64,000 nucleotides of DNA. It comes from JANYHF01 sp031393505. GTDB taxonomy: Bacteria; Pseudomonadota; Alphaproteobacteria; Rhizobiales; Hyphomicrobiaceae. Positions 34,001 to 42,049 of this stretch are shown here, in pieces. Location: assembly GCA_031393505.1 (NCBI GenBank), contig JANMVX010000081.1, positions 30,659 through 94,658 on the forward strand, given 5' to 3'. The notes beneath the pieces are model-generated. The model worked only from the letters and a program-made list of their open reading frames with translations, was not told where the DNA came from and searched no databases. The number at the start of each line of letters is the position of its first letter. Within the stretch, counting starts at the first letter, position 1. Both the position numbers and the translations under genes were made by a program.

Positions 34001-37000
34001 CGTCGATCGCCGACACCGCAAGGGGATCGGCATCAAGGCTGCCGTCGTGATCGTTGCCGAGAACATCGAAGGTCACCGCAGCGTCCTCGAAGGTCGAAGC
34101 GGCATCGTTGGACGCAACTGGGGCGATGTTGTTGGCGGAGAAGGTCAAGGTGTTGGTGACAGCAAGGCCTTTCGGGTCGGTGGCTGTGACAGCTATGGCG
34201 AAGACGCCATCGCCAGCGATGCCGCCGACCGAGGCATCGGACGGCAACGTGCCGGAGATCTTGCCGGTGGCGGGATCGATGGCGAGCCAAGAGGGAAGGC
34301 CGGCGGCGGAGTAGGTCAGCGCATCGCCGTTGGCGTCCGAGAAGGCGCCTTTCGTCTGGATGCTGACGGAATTGCCGTCGAGGCCAGACGTGCTGCCGAG
34401 TGATACGGCGATTTCGGGCGCCACATTGACGTGGACGATGGTGATGGCAACGTTGGAAGTCTCGACGCCATCGCTGACGGTGACGTTGATGGTGCGGTCG
34501 ACGATGGCGGGTGTGGAAGACGTGTTCTCGAAGGCGACGCCATTGATGAAAGCGGCATACTGCGCTTCGCTGGCCGATCCCGACAGCGCGACGCTGATCG
34601 TGCCGGCGCTTTCGGTGACCGCGTAATTTATGCCGCTGATCGTGCCGGTCGAGCCGTTGACGGTATGCACGCCGCCGATCGCGAAATGATCCGACGTCTG
34701 CTTATTGGCGAGCACAATCGACGCCGACACCATGTTGGCGGTGTTGGAGTCTTCCAGCTCGATGGCCGGCGCCGAGATCGAAACCGGCGAGCCTCCAGCA
34801 TTGAAAGTTGTTTCATAACCGGTGGGATCGCTGGAATAGAGGGCGTAGAAATCGTCCCAGGTGCCTTGGGCCGCCGCGCCGCCCGGCATGTTGAAGATGT
34901 AGGCGCGTAGTTCGTAGTTGGTTCCGGGTTGCAGCTTGAAGTCGGCAGCTGGTGTGAGGCTGTAGTTGGTGTTGCTGTCGTAGTAGGGACCGACATAGGT
35001 GTTCGCGGTCTTGTCCGTGGATAGCAGTATCGCGGACTTGAACCCATCCGACGAAATCGCCATGGCGAACTGGAACTGCCCGCTGGCGAAGCGTAGCGCC
35101 GTCTCCTGCAGCCAGGTCTCGGGCATGGTCGCCAGGGTGGCGAACGACATGGAAATGTATTCGCCTTGCGCGATGGAGGTCGCCAGTGAGGTGCTGGACA
35201 CCTGCGTGATGTGCCCGGACGAACCGTCGTTGGTGAGCGTCAGGCCCGGACCGGCGGTCTCGGGGCTGACCGATGCGAAAGTCGTCAGACCGACAGGGCT
35301 GGCCCAGGACGGATTTGCTCCATAGCCGCCATTGTGGGGATAGGTAAAGGCGCCGTCCTTCGGCGACTGGCCCGAAAGGTCGATGTGCGGCGCGGCGTGA
35401 AGCGCCATGATGCTGACACTGGCCAGGTTCGAGACGGCGCCCGATACGTCCGCGACGGTGTAGCTGATAGGCGTCGGCGCGCTACTGAACGCTGCCAGCG
35501 GCGTGAAGGTAATGGCGCCGCTCGTGGTGTTTACGGACCACGTACCTTCGCCGGCGACCAGCAGGCTGGCGCCGGCGCTCGCCGTGCCGGCAATTTTCAC
35601 AGAGGCCGGGTCAAGCGTACCGCCGGCGTCGGTATCGTTGGCGAGGACCGCGACCGTCACCGGCGAGTGCACGATGCCCGAGCCGCTGTCAGCCGCAGTC
35701 ACCGGAAGGGCAATGACGTGGACGGTCGAAACACCGACGGCAGAATCGAGCATGCCGTCGTTGACGGAAACATTGAGGATGCGGTCGGTGGCGGCCGGGG
35801 TGACGGTGCTGTTGCTGAAGGCAATCGCATGCAGTGCGGCGGCATAGCTGGCTTTGTTGGCCTGGCCGGTGAGTTGGATCGTCTCCTGGCCGGCGCTGTC
35901 GAGGACGCTGTAAGCGATACCGTTGATGCTGCCGGTGCTTCCTGACGCAACGGCCGTCCCGCCTATCGAGAGCTGATCACCGGCCAGCTTGTTGGTGAGG
36001 ACGACAGTCGCCGAGGCCATGGTGGCGTTGTCGGCGTCGAAGATCTGGGCGGCGCCAGCAACGATCGCTACGGCAGGGCCATCTTCGGTGAACGTTGTGA
36101 CATTGCGGGTCGGTTCGGCGCCTAGATAGATGCGGTCGAGATCGAGTGCGAGTGTCTGACCCACCGTGCCGAGAGCCGGGGCCCACGTCATGCCGATTTT
36201 GTAAGTGCCGGTGGCCAGTGTGCTGACGAAACTCGATTGCAACGTCTGCCAGGTGTTCCATGCCAGGCTGGTGACGGTCAGGTCGCCGCCCGTGCCGCCG
36301 GTCGTGAACGTGCCGGGCACCGCCATCGCAACGTTGTTCGATGCATCCAGCACTACCCAATTGAAATTGGGCGCCAGCGGTTGGATGTCGACCAGTGTTT
36401 TGACGTCGAAGGCGAAATTGTAGAGTTGTCCCTGCGTGAGGGTAACGGCCGTCGTGTTCTGAAGTAGGACGTGCCCATTGCCGATGGTGCCGGCAATGCC
36501 GGTCAAGACATTGATGGCTCCCAATGAACTGGCGGGTGCGGGTCCATTCGTCAACGGCGAGTTGATGCCAGATAGATAGCTCAATGGGACTGGCAAGCCG
36601 AGGATACTGGTGTTGGCCCAGCCGGATGCCCCGCTTTCGATGCCGCCATTGAACAGGAGATTGGACGCTGACGGTAGCGTCGGCCCGCCCAAATCAATGA
36701 GGGGCTGCGCATCGGTTACGGCGCCCGAGATGGTGGCCGTCGAGGTTGCTCCGTTGATGAGGTCCTTGATCGTGTAGGTGAAGGACGGCGTGCCGATATA
36801 GCCGGGCGTCGGTTTGAACAACAGATGGCCTGTCAGATCCAGCGCCACCGTGCCTCCACTCACCGTCACAGCGGGGCCACCGGCCGTGATCGAGCCGCCG
36901 TCAATCCTGGTGATGGCGAACGCAAACCCAGAGGGATTGGTGTCGTTGGCCAATGGCGCCAGGAGGATGCTGGTATCGTGCGGCGTGGTGAAACTGTCGG

Positions 37001-39281
37001 CGGCTGCCGTGAGCGGCGCTGCAATGACCGTGCCGCCGACCGTGGCCGTCGCCGAACCGCCGTGACCGTCGTTGATCGTATAGGTGAACGAAGGCGAACC
37101 GAGATAACCGGCATTGGGCGTGAACGTCAGATCGTTGTTCGAATCGAGCGTGACCTTGCCGCCCGTTACGGTGATGGCGACGCCGCCAGCGACGATCGCT
37201 TGCCCGGCAACCTTGGTCACCGTCAGAGTGTCGCCCGCATCGATGTCGCTGTCGTTGCCGAGCACATGGATGGTGATTGGCGCGCCCGCCGAAGTGCTGA
37301 ACGTATCATTGACGGCGACTGGGGCGTGGTCCGGATTGGTGATCTTGACGGTGACCGTCGCGGTGTCGGTGACGCCGGTGCTGTCGACGATGCTGTAGGT
37401 GAAGCTGTCGTTGAGCGTGGCGCCCGCGCTCAAGGCCTGCGCGGCCGTGTTGGTGCTCGGATCGTAGTCGAATGAACCGTCGGCATGCATCGTGACTTTG
37501 GCGCCCGAGGCCAGCGTGACAGGGCTGGCCCCGAAGGCCGCGCCATTGACCTGCGTGACCGTGATGCCGGTGATGCCGCCGGATGTCGGCGTGATATCGA
37601 CGCCTTTGCCGGTGTCGTCGCTGACCACATTGCCAGAAACGGCATGGGTTAGATCACCGGTATAGCTGTTGGCTGTCGCGCTGGCCAAGGCAAGGAAGCC
37701 CTGCGGCTTGAAGAACACGGCCGAATCGTAGGAGCCGTCGCCGGCGTCGCCGATGGCGATCTTCATTGTATACTGCGTGTCGCGTGTGACATGCGCCGTA
37801 ACGGTGAGCAGCTTTGTGAGGCCATCATATTCCAGATAGGGGCCGACAGTGTGATCGCCCGAGTATAACGAGTTGGAAATGTAGAGGCCGGTGTTGTTGG
37901 CGTCGATGGTCGCTAGCGGTGCGAAAGGGGCCGCCGAACCTGGGACGCCGGGATTGATCGTGTTGACGGCGATGCCTTCGCTGGTGCCCGGCACGACGGC
38001 AAGATTGGTCTTGGTCGCATAATCCGTACCGCCCTGAATAAAGAATCCGAAGGCGTCGTTGTAAATGGTGCCCACGAACTCGGGATATTCTTCCGAGGCG
38101 AAGCTGAACACAAAGCCGATGCGATCGGTGGCCGATTTGAACTTGAAGGAGAAGCCGGCGGCGTCATAGATCCCCGCATTGCCCGACAGCGCATTGAGGT
38201 CGGCGTCGGAGGCGCTCGTATGGCCTGCGTTGACAGTCGTCGATACGCCGCCATCGAAGATCTGGTGATCGCTGGTGTTGCCCGCCGCGGTGGCGGCCGA
38301 GGAGGCCTGTCCCGTGACCATGACGATGCCGCTCGACAGCGGGATCTTGCTCAGCCCGAGACCCGTCGCATCGTTCGTGAAGGTGCCGAATTGTTCGGCC
38401 GCGCCGATCTGGGTTTGCGCCGTGGCGGTGATGCCGGGGCCGACGAACTGGGTTTGGAAAATACTGCTGACGGCGGTATTGCTGGCGGCGACCGAGATGA
38501 CGGTGTTGAGCTCGCCGGTCCAATCCGCAGCGGCAATGGCCGTCGCCTCAATAATTCCGGTCTTGTCTTCCAGAACCCAATTGCCGCCGAACTGGGCGGC
38601 GCCGGTCAAATCCGTCGACCCGGCCACATCCGCATGCGTCAGATCGGCAAACTTGTGTAAGAAAGCGTCGCCCGCGGCGCCCTTGGCCACGTCGCAACCG
38701 TAAATGAGAATGTCGCCGCCCTGGTGCAGCGCGGCACCGATCCGGCCGAGTTCGGCATCGAACGCCTTCAATGTCGCGGCATCGTAGGTCGACGAGCCCA
38801 AATGCAGTTTTCCGGGTTCGCCGTGGCTGATGATGTGGATGGCGTCGAGATCGTGCCGGTCCGCGAGGTAGGACGCCATCTGATCGAGGCCGTCCTTGGC
38901 CGGATCGAGCACGACGATTTCGGAGCTGTTGGCGATGGCCGCTTCCAGCACCGCGAGGTCGGGCACATTGGCGTCGATGAAGACCACGGTACGGGCGTTG
39001 GGCAGGGACTGGACCGCGACCGGGCCGTCCAGATGATCGACCAGGCCGACCAGATCGGAGCCGTGAAGTGCAGAGGTCGAGGCCAAGTCCAGGAGCAAAT
39101 CGGCAGGCGCCGCATCGGCAACGTCGACATGGGCCGGATCGGCATGCAGCGCGTCCATGGCGGTTTCCAGGGCGGCCGCGTCGAACATGATGCGCGGCTC
39201 CAGGCGGCGCAGTAAGGTTTCGGACATCAGGTTGGCGAATGCGGAAACGGAGTTGGGGCGCGGTTTGGAATCGAAGGCCAT
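28002..39281 (-). CDS. giant repetitive surface protein with DUF4347 domain
   Basis: A 3759-residue protein from the ATG at 39281 (GGAG 9 bases upstream). In order: an LEPR-type motif (LEPRIMFDAA, about residues 28-37); a DUF4347 domain at about 98-255 with HIISHGEPG (His153) and IYGCDVAKG (Cys196); a choice-of-anchor-like beta domain (to about 560) with FSFASEEYPEF; two carbohydrate-binding-like modules with no repeats; about eleven cadherin-like units carrying LANDxDxDGD or GNDHD motifs; and seven putative-Ig units (LPAGLSIDPATGLITGT type). A Pro/Asn/Asp linker lies near DNA 32100-32220. The C-terminus (RFDREALRLMADLENAA) has no RTX nonapeptides, LPXTG or outer-membrane barrel. It probably works as an adhesin or S-layer-like filament; export route unknown. 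Confidence 0.85.
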   Translation of the reverse strand: MAFDSKPRPNSVSAFANLMSETLLRRLEPRIMFDAAALETAMDALHADPAHVDVADAAPADLLLDLASTSALHGSDLVGLVDHLDGPVAVQSLPNARTVVFIDANVPDLAVLEAAIANSSEIVVLDPAKDGLDQMASYLADRHDLDAIHIISHGEPGKLHLGSSTYDAATLKAFDAELGRIGAALHQGGDILIYGCDVAKGAAGDAFLHKFADLTHADVAGSTDLTGAAQFGGNWVLEDKTGIIEATAIAAADWTGELNTVISVAASNTAVSSIFQTQFVGPGITATAQTQIGAAEQFGTFTNDATGLGLSKIPLSSGIVMVTGQASSAATAAGNTSDHQIFDGGVSTTVNAGHTSASDADLNALSGNAGIYDAAGFSFKFKSATDRIGFVFSFASEEYPEFVGTIYNDAFGFFIQGGTDYATKTNLAVVPGTSEGIAVNTINPGVPGSAAPFAPLATIDANNTGLYISNSLYSGDHTVGPYLEYDGLTKLLTVTAHVTRDTQYTMKIAIGDAGDGSYDSAVFFKPQGFLALASATANSYTGDLTHAVSGNVVSDDTGKGVDITPTSGGITGITVTQVNGAAFGASPVTLASGAKVTMHADGSFDYDPSTNTAAQALSAGATLNDSFTYSIVDSTGVTDTATVTVKITNPDHAPVAVNDTFSTSAGAPITIHVLGNDSDIDAGDTLTVTKVAGQAIVAGGVAITVTGGKVTLDSNNDLTFTPNAGYLGSPSFTYTINDGHGGSATATVGGTVIAAPLTAAADSFTTPHDTSILLAPLANDTNPSGFAFAITRIDGGSITAGGPAVTVSGGTVALDLTGHLLFKPTPGYIGTPSFTYTIKDLINGATSTATISGAVTDAQPLIDLGGPTLPSASNLLFNGGIESGASGWANTSILGLPVPLSYLSGINSPLTNGPAPASSLGAINVLTGIAGTIGNGHVLLQNTTAVTLTQGQLYNFAFDVKTLVDIQPLAPNFNWVVLDASNNVAMAVPGTFTTGGTGGDLTVTSLAWNTWQTLQSSFVSTLATGTYKIGMTWAPALGTVGQTLALDLDRIYLGAEPTRNVTTFTEDGPAVAIVAGAAQIFDADNATMASATVVLTNKLAGDQLSIGGTAVASGSTGSINGIAYSVLDSAGQETIQLTGQANKASYAAALHAIAFSNSTVTPAATDRILNVSVNDGMLDSAVGVSTVHVIALPVTAADSGSGIVHSPVTVAVLANDTDAGGTLDPASVKIAGTASAGASLLVAGEGTWSVNTTSGAITFTPLAAFSSAPTPISYTVADVSGAVSNLASVSIMALHAAPHIDLSGQSPKDGAFTYPHNGGYGANPSWASPVGLTTFASVSPETAGPGLTLTNDGSSGHITQVSSTSLATSIAQGEYISMSFATLATMPETWLQETALRFASGQFQFAMAISSDGFKSAILLSTDKTANTYVGPYYDSNTNYSLTPAADFKLQPGTNYELRAYIFNMPGGAAAQGTWDDFYALYSSDPTGYETTFNAGGSPVSISAPAIELEDSNTANMVSASIVLANKQTSDHFAIGGVHTVNGSTGTISGINYAVTESAGTISVALSGSASEAQYAAFINGVAFENTSSTPAIVDRTINVTVSDGVETSNVAITIVHVNVAPEIAVSLGSTSGLDGNSVSIQTKGAFSDANGDALTYSAAGLPSWLAIDPATGKISGTLPSDASVGGIAGDGVFAIAVTATDPKGLAVTNTLTFSANNIAPVASNDAASTFEDAAVTFDVLGNDHDGSLDADPLAVSAIDGHAIVAGGTAIAVSHGSVLLGLDGKLTFTPDADFNGSASFGYTVADGQGGTAKAVVTVTVASVNDAPAGADSAVSTPEDADYILSAPDFGFTDPSDSPASTFAAVKIATLPGSGALTLNGQAVAQGQTVPLADITAGKLVWTPAADANGAGLASLTFQVQDNGGALNGGLDTDASPNTLTFDVTPVNDPPVLNLDPDNSQGGADNGGINASHAVGSAPVPISDADVLISDLDSAAVASLTIGVSGVADGAAEHLHVGGASGVDIALDGATVQSGTVTVGGTTFLVCFDPLGGTKGIVVTNAAGGAMSIADTQALIAASTYQDTSATSTEGPRQIVLTVNDGVDVSSSVAAIIDVHGGVTGPEDTAIPLGLNPADFAAVISGEVTIQGVPAGATLSSSTLNADGSWTAPVADLASITLTPPKDYTGNFSIDVCGDATGSGGGVVITTTTLSKMAHAVTATEVCRTLDIVVIPTPDAVEDPIAMNEDDQAIAVNPLANDDLGAGTDGVDDLTILTAPPATQGVLTFVQDGTGKLTTVADGATLSATEALTLTFKPYLNYNGTVTIPYIMTDVNGATSGANIIVTVQAVDDPVQVVNPNDPRTNPQDPSYGPADPNAPGYDPQNPTGVPDPLNLIPDVASTDGATPASIPAGSYFGDAEGDTLTFSATGLPPGLSINSTTGLIDGTLDSNASQSNTPGDPVGVYTVVVTATDPSGHAASTTITYTIGNLPPVAMADTADVSEDGPAIAGNVLANDHDAAPDSDALHVASVNGDVSLIGLPVAGSTGGSFVLKADGTWTFDAGHAFDNLAAGQSRDTVITYRVADGQGGHATATVTVTVTGVNDAPVTLGPIAPVNAVDAAPVTPIDASVAFDNPGNLPLVYSASNLPAGLSIDPATGLITGTPAHGASVQGPYVVMVTASGPSGETSSTALQINVANPAPVAVADNATTPADMPVTIAPLANDADADGDTLHVSSIDAPANGMATLNPDGTITYVPNVGFVGTETISYTVTDGQGGTSTAAITILVGAAPVDTPVATSPIPDQPDTDGSPIAPVDISAFFADPNGQPLAFSATGLPMGLIIDPVTGVISGAPTSDASVSGPYSVVVTAVDPDGNQVSTTVLFALANPAPVAMIDFSATPLDMPVTIHVLANDSDPDGDGLAVVAVTQPANGTVVINADGTLTYTPNAGFSGVEYFTYTVSDGQGGTSVADAVVAVDYWQPIQPLVDGSVPTSGSGLDGSPIAPIDVGSHVTDLFGAPLTFTAAGLPAGLAIDATTGVITGALGANASADGPFTVTVTVIAVDGYGVQVTIPVVITAANPAPAAADDVASTAVNQPVVIGVLANDADPDHDSLTVTTTSTPAHGTVAINPNGAVTLTPDAGFTGTDSFTYSVIDANGASKTATVTVNIGIPGSLAAAPGIAAVSGVDGAPITPVSVAAAFGDPDKSGLLKLSVEETALPPGITFNRLTGAFSGTPANNASQGNTPGQPMGTYVVAVTAKDSSSAGATTYVTFMFTNQPPVALDDKPTVSEDGPKLTGNVLGNDHDTAPDSDPLTVVGAAQGANTITLGAPFTTAGGGVLTLKADGSYAFNPGTAYNGLPVNATATETITYTVSDGNGGATMAKLVITINGANDAPLIVDPSTGQPIGAGQSVIPMQHGVDGEPIQPVAAAGFFRDPDAGDVLTYSVVNLPKGLHFDPATGLISGVLNTHASVGGPFTVEVTATDNHGGNSTATFVWAIDNPLPVAVGEIARTTNGVALHSSVAGNDVDPDTDGISYRVETGPSHGVLTFHPDGTYTYVADSQFSGPDSFTYAVVDADGGVAYAVCKITVDPAINIAQQTGGGAGHNGGHAEHPIDAPVHPDADDVHEYVLTAARADGTETLSDGGAEHIRLVVEGRVQQLDQAYGASKRDVPLHWNLGLGRDGGQSGGTIYEPLGDAPFWNGLNPLDFSGLAVREADVGTADAPFVAAADADHAVPFGDRLAQIRGRFDREALRLMADLENAA

Positions 39282-39471
39282 TGCGATGTTCTCCAAGGGT
39301 CAATTGGCCCGTTCGCCAGTCTCGCCGTTGCAGCGTAGCCGGCAAATCGGATTGCAAAAATCTGTTCTTCAACCCTTAGTTGCAGTCATTTGCGTAAAGA
39401 AGAATTTAACTCCTTTCAAGAAGTTGCTGAACAACCGTGCGTTTTTTTATCCCAGTATGACGCGCGCGGCG

Positions 39472-39849
39472 CTACTTGCCTGGCGTCATCTTCTGAGTTG
39501 TGTCCGCCATGAGACGTCCCAGCTCCTGGGCCTGCAGGGCATAGGACTGCATCTGCGTCTGGGCATAGCGGCTCTGGATCGAGAGCACTTCCTGGATGTC
39601 CTTGGCGCTCGCTAATTCCGACGCCAAGGTAAAACCAGCTTCGGCATTCTGCTTGGCGAAGCGGGTGGCGCGGTCCTGCACCAGCTTGAATCCGGAGGTC
39701 ATTTCATTGGCCGGCACGGCGGCCGACCACATGCCCATCGCCTTCATCATGCCATCCATCATCTGGGCATAGGCGAGCCGCGCCTGCTCGACATTCTGCT
39801 CGGCGAGATCGCGCATCTGCTGGGGGATTTCAAAGGGATTTTGGGCCAT
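39472..39849 (-). CDS. phasin family protein
   Basis: A 125-residue helical protein that coats polyhydroxyalkanoate granules. The phasin pattern is visible: NPFEIPQQMRDLAEQNVEQA at the start, then a Met/Ala-rich helix and ARFAKQNAEAGFTLASELA, with QMQSYALQAQELGRLM at the end. The ATG at 39849 has AAGGAGTG upstream. It is divergent from phaB, indicating a PHB storage function; the synthase and thiolase are not in the window. Confidence 0.88.
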   Translation of the reverse strand: MAQNPFEIPQQMRDLAEQNVEQARLAYAQMMDGMMKAMGMWSAAVPANEMTSGFKLVQDRATRFAKQNAEAGFTLASELASAKDIQEVLSIQSRYAQTQMQSYALQAQELGRLMADTTQKMTPGK

Positions 39850-40059
39850 GAAAGACACTCCTTGCAACGCTTGAGAACCAGCGCCCGGAGGATTCTGTAT
39901 CATTCGGGTCCGGCCTTGGGAAATCATTCCCGAATTCGTCCACGAGCCCGCTCCTTGCCGCGCACGATAGACAGACGCAGTTGGTCTTTGACGCTGTCAT
40001 TCGCCTGCGCCAATACTGATAGCGACACGACACAACAGGCAGCAAACAGGAGGAAACAC

Positions 40060-40803
40060 ATGGCGAAACGCTTGGCTTTGATCACCGGCGGCATGGGCGG
40101 CCTAGGCGAAACCATCAGCACCAAGTTGGCCGACGCCGGCTACACGGTGGCGGTGACCTATTCGCCCAGCAACAAAAACAGCGCGGCTTGGCTCGCCGAA
40201 ATGAAGGCCAAGGGCTACCTGTTCAACGCCTATGCCTGCGACGTCACCGATTATGAATCGTCCAAGTCCTGCTGCGCCAAAGTGGCCGCCGACCTCGGCC
40301 AGATCGACATCCTGGTCAACAACGCCGGCATCACCAAGGACACGACGTTCCGCAAGATGGACAAGGCGAGCTGGGACGCGGTCATCCGCACCAACCTCGA
40401 CAGCGTCTTCAACATGACCAAGCAGGTCTACGACGGCATGATGGACCGCGGCTGGGGCCGCATCATCAACGTCTCGTCCGTGAACGGATCGAAGGGCGCC
40501 TTCGGGCAGACCAACTACGCCGCAGCCAAAGCCGGCATGCACGGCTTTACAAAATCGCTGGCGCTGGAATCGGCCAAGAAGGGCGTCACCGTGAATACGA
40601 TTTCGCCCGGCTACATCGGCACCAAGATGGTGATGGCCATCGACAAAACCATTCTCGACACCAAGATCATCCCGCAGATCCCGCTCAATCGCCTAGGCAA
40701 GCCGGAGGAAGTCGCCGGCCTGATCATCTATCTGTGCTCGGAGGAAGCCGCCTTCGTCACCGGCGCCAACATCGCCATCAACGGCGGCCAGCATATGAAC
40801 TGA
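40060..40803 (+). CDS. phaB: acetoacetyl-CoA reductase
   Basis: A 247-residue short-chain dehydrogenase that makes (R)-3-hydroxybutyryl-CoA for PHB synthesis with NADPH. It has the glycine-rich TGGMGGLGE nucleotide motif, NNAG at about 86-89, catalytic Ser in NVSSVNG and the YxxxK pair in NYAAAKAG. Residues SVNGSKGAFGQTNYAAAKAG and the HMN ending are typical of PhaB rather than FabG. AGGAGG lies immediately upstream of the ATG at 40060. A terminator follows. Confidence 0.93.
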   Translation: MAKRLALITGGMGGLGETISTKLADAGYTVAVTYSPSNKNSAAWLAEMKAKGYLFNAYACDVTDYESSKSCCAKVAADLGQIDILVNNAGITKDTTFRKMDKASWDAVIRTNLDSVFNMTKQVYDGMMDRGWGRIINVSSVNGSKGAFGQTNYAAAKAGMHGFTKSLALESAKKGVTVNTISPGYIGTKMVMAIDKTILDTKIIPQIPLNRLGKPEEVAGLIIYLCSEEAAFVTGANIAINGGQHMN

Positions 40804-40827
40804 CGGATCGCTCCGCCCCAAAACAAA

Positions 40828-40863
40828 CGCCGGCCCGAGAACATCGGACCGGCGCTTTCATTT
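40828..40863 (+). terminator. intrinsic terminator of phaB
   Basis: CGCCGG-C-CCGA pairs with TCGG-A-CCGGCG (one mismatch, loop about 5), followed by CTTTCATTTT. Confidence 0.75.
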
Positions 40864-40885
40864 TCCTGAAGTGACCTGACGATGG

Positions 40886-41620
40886 TTACCCGCGGCGATC
40901 ACCAAACAGACGCATCAACATGACGAACAGGTTGATGAAGTCGAGATAGAGCGAAAGTGCGCCGCGCACCGAAGCGTGGCCGATTGCGGTCGTGTCGTGC
41001 GAGACGGACTCGTAAACGTCCTTCAGCTTCTGCGTGTCATAGGCGGTGAGGCCCGCAAAGATGAATACGCCGATGACCGAGATGGCGAACTGCATCGCGC
41101 TGGAGGCGAAGAAGATATTCACCAGCGACGCAATGATGATGCCGATCAGGCCCATCATCAGGAATGAGCCCAAGCCGGTCAGGTCGCGCTTGGTGGTGTA
41201 GCCCCAGGCGCTCATGCCCGCGAACATGCCCGCCGAGATGAAGAACACGCGCGCGATGCTCTGGCCGGTGTAGACCGCGAACAGGAAGGCCAGCGAGAGG
41301 CCAACCAGTGTGGCGTAGAGGAAGAAGCCGTTGCGCGCGCCGTTCACACTCATGGTGTGCATACGCGCGATCAGATAGAAGCCAAACAGCAACGGGGCGA
41401 AGATCAGCACGAACCGCAAGGGACCGTGGAAGATGGCCGAGAACACATCCGGGTTGGATGCGGCATAGGCATAGAGCCCATAGGCCGCGGCGCCCGTCAG
41501 GCCCACGCCAATCGCCATATAGTTGTAGACGCCCAGCATGAACGACCGGAGACCGGCGTCATAGCTGATCTCGTCGGTCTGCGACTGGGCTGTCGCCAAT
41601 CGCCTGTCAAAGTCGGCCAT
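40886..41620 (-). CDS. Bax inhibitor-1 / YccA-family membrane protein
   Basis: A 244-residue inner-membrane protein with seven hydrophobic helices between about residues 26 and 225. The family signature near the end is present (GLTAYDTQKLKDVY), and the C-terminus closes with LYLDFINLFVMLMRLFGDRR. E. coli relatives YccA and YbhL modulate FtsH protease; plant and animal members affect calcium flux. The ATG at 41620 has AAGGGGA upstream. It is convergent with phaB. Its physiological role here is unknown. Confidence 0.9.
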   Translation of the reverse strand: MADFDRRLATAQSQTDEISYDAGLRSFMLGVYNYMAIGVGLTGAAAYGLYAYAASNPDVFSAIFHGPLRFVLIFAPLLFGFYLIARMHTMSVNGARNGFFLYATLVGLSLAFLFAVYTGQSIARVFFISAGMFAGMSAWGYTTKRDLTGLGSFLMMGLIGIIIASLVNIFFASSAMQFAISVIGVFIFAGLTAYDTQKLKDVYESVSHDTTAIGHASVRGALSLYLDFINLFVMLMRLFGDRRG

Positions 41621-41811
41621 GTCATTTCCCCTTGGAAACTGAAGCAACGGCCCCGCGCCGCTGCGCGACTACCGTTTGATCATCGATGTAGTATCCAGGC
41701 AATCGGTTTTCAAGGCCTCCCATAACGCCCAACCCATGATTTGACCGGTCGTTGCTGCGGCCTTGGACAGCGTTGATTCGGCCCGTCATAACCAGAACAT
41801 GTGGCCCCCTT

Positions 41812-42003
41812 TCCTTCTCCCCGTGCTTACGGGGAGAAGGTGGCCTTTGGCCGGATGAGGGGCGATACGCGGGAGACCTCTAGGGTCTGTGCTTGTTTGA
41901 TAGGGGCCGGAGCAAGTCCCGCCCCTCACCGACCGCCCAGCGCTTGCCGCGAAAAAGCGGCTGCGCGGGGCGGTCTCCTCTCCCCGTAAGTACGGGGAGA
42001 GGA
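41812..42003. repeat. palindromic repeat element, copy A
   Basis: An element of about 190 bases bounded by a hairpin around CTTCTCCCCGTGCTTACGGG on the left and CTCTCCCCGTAAGTACGGGG on the right, with GCCGGATGAGGGGC and GCCCCTCAC as inner complementary arms. Similar arms recur at 51441-51631 and 63841-64000. It fits the REP/RIME-type intergenic elements common in rhizobial relatives. Confidence 0.7.
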
Positions 42004-42049
42004 AAAAACGCGGTGTTTGGCGAAAGATCATCACTATCGAACGCTGGCA

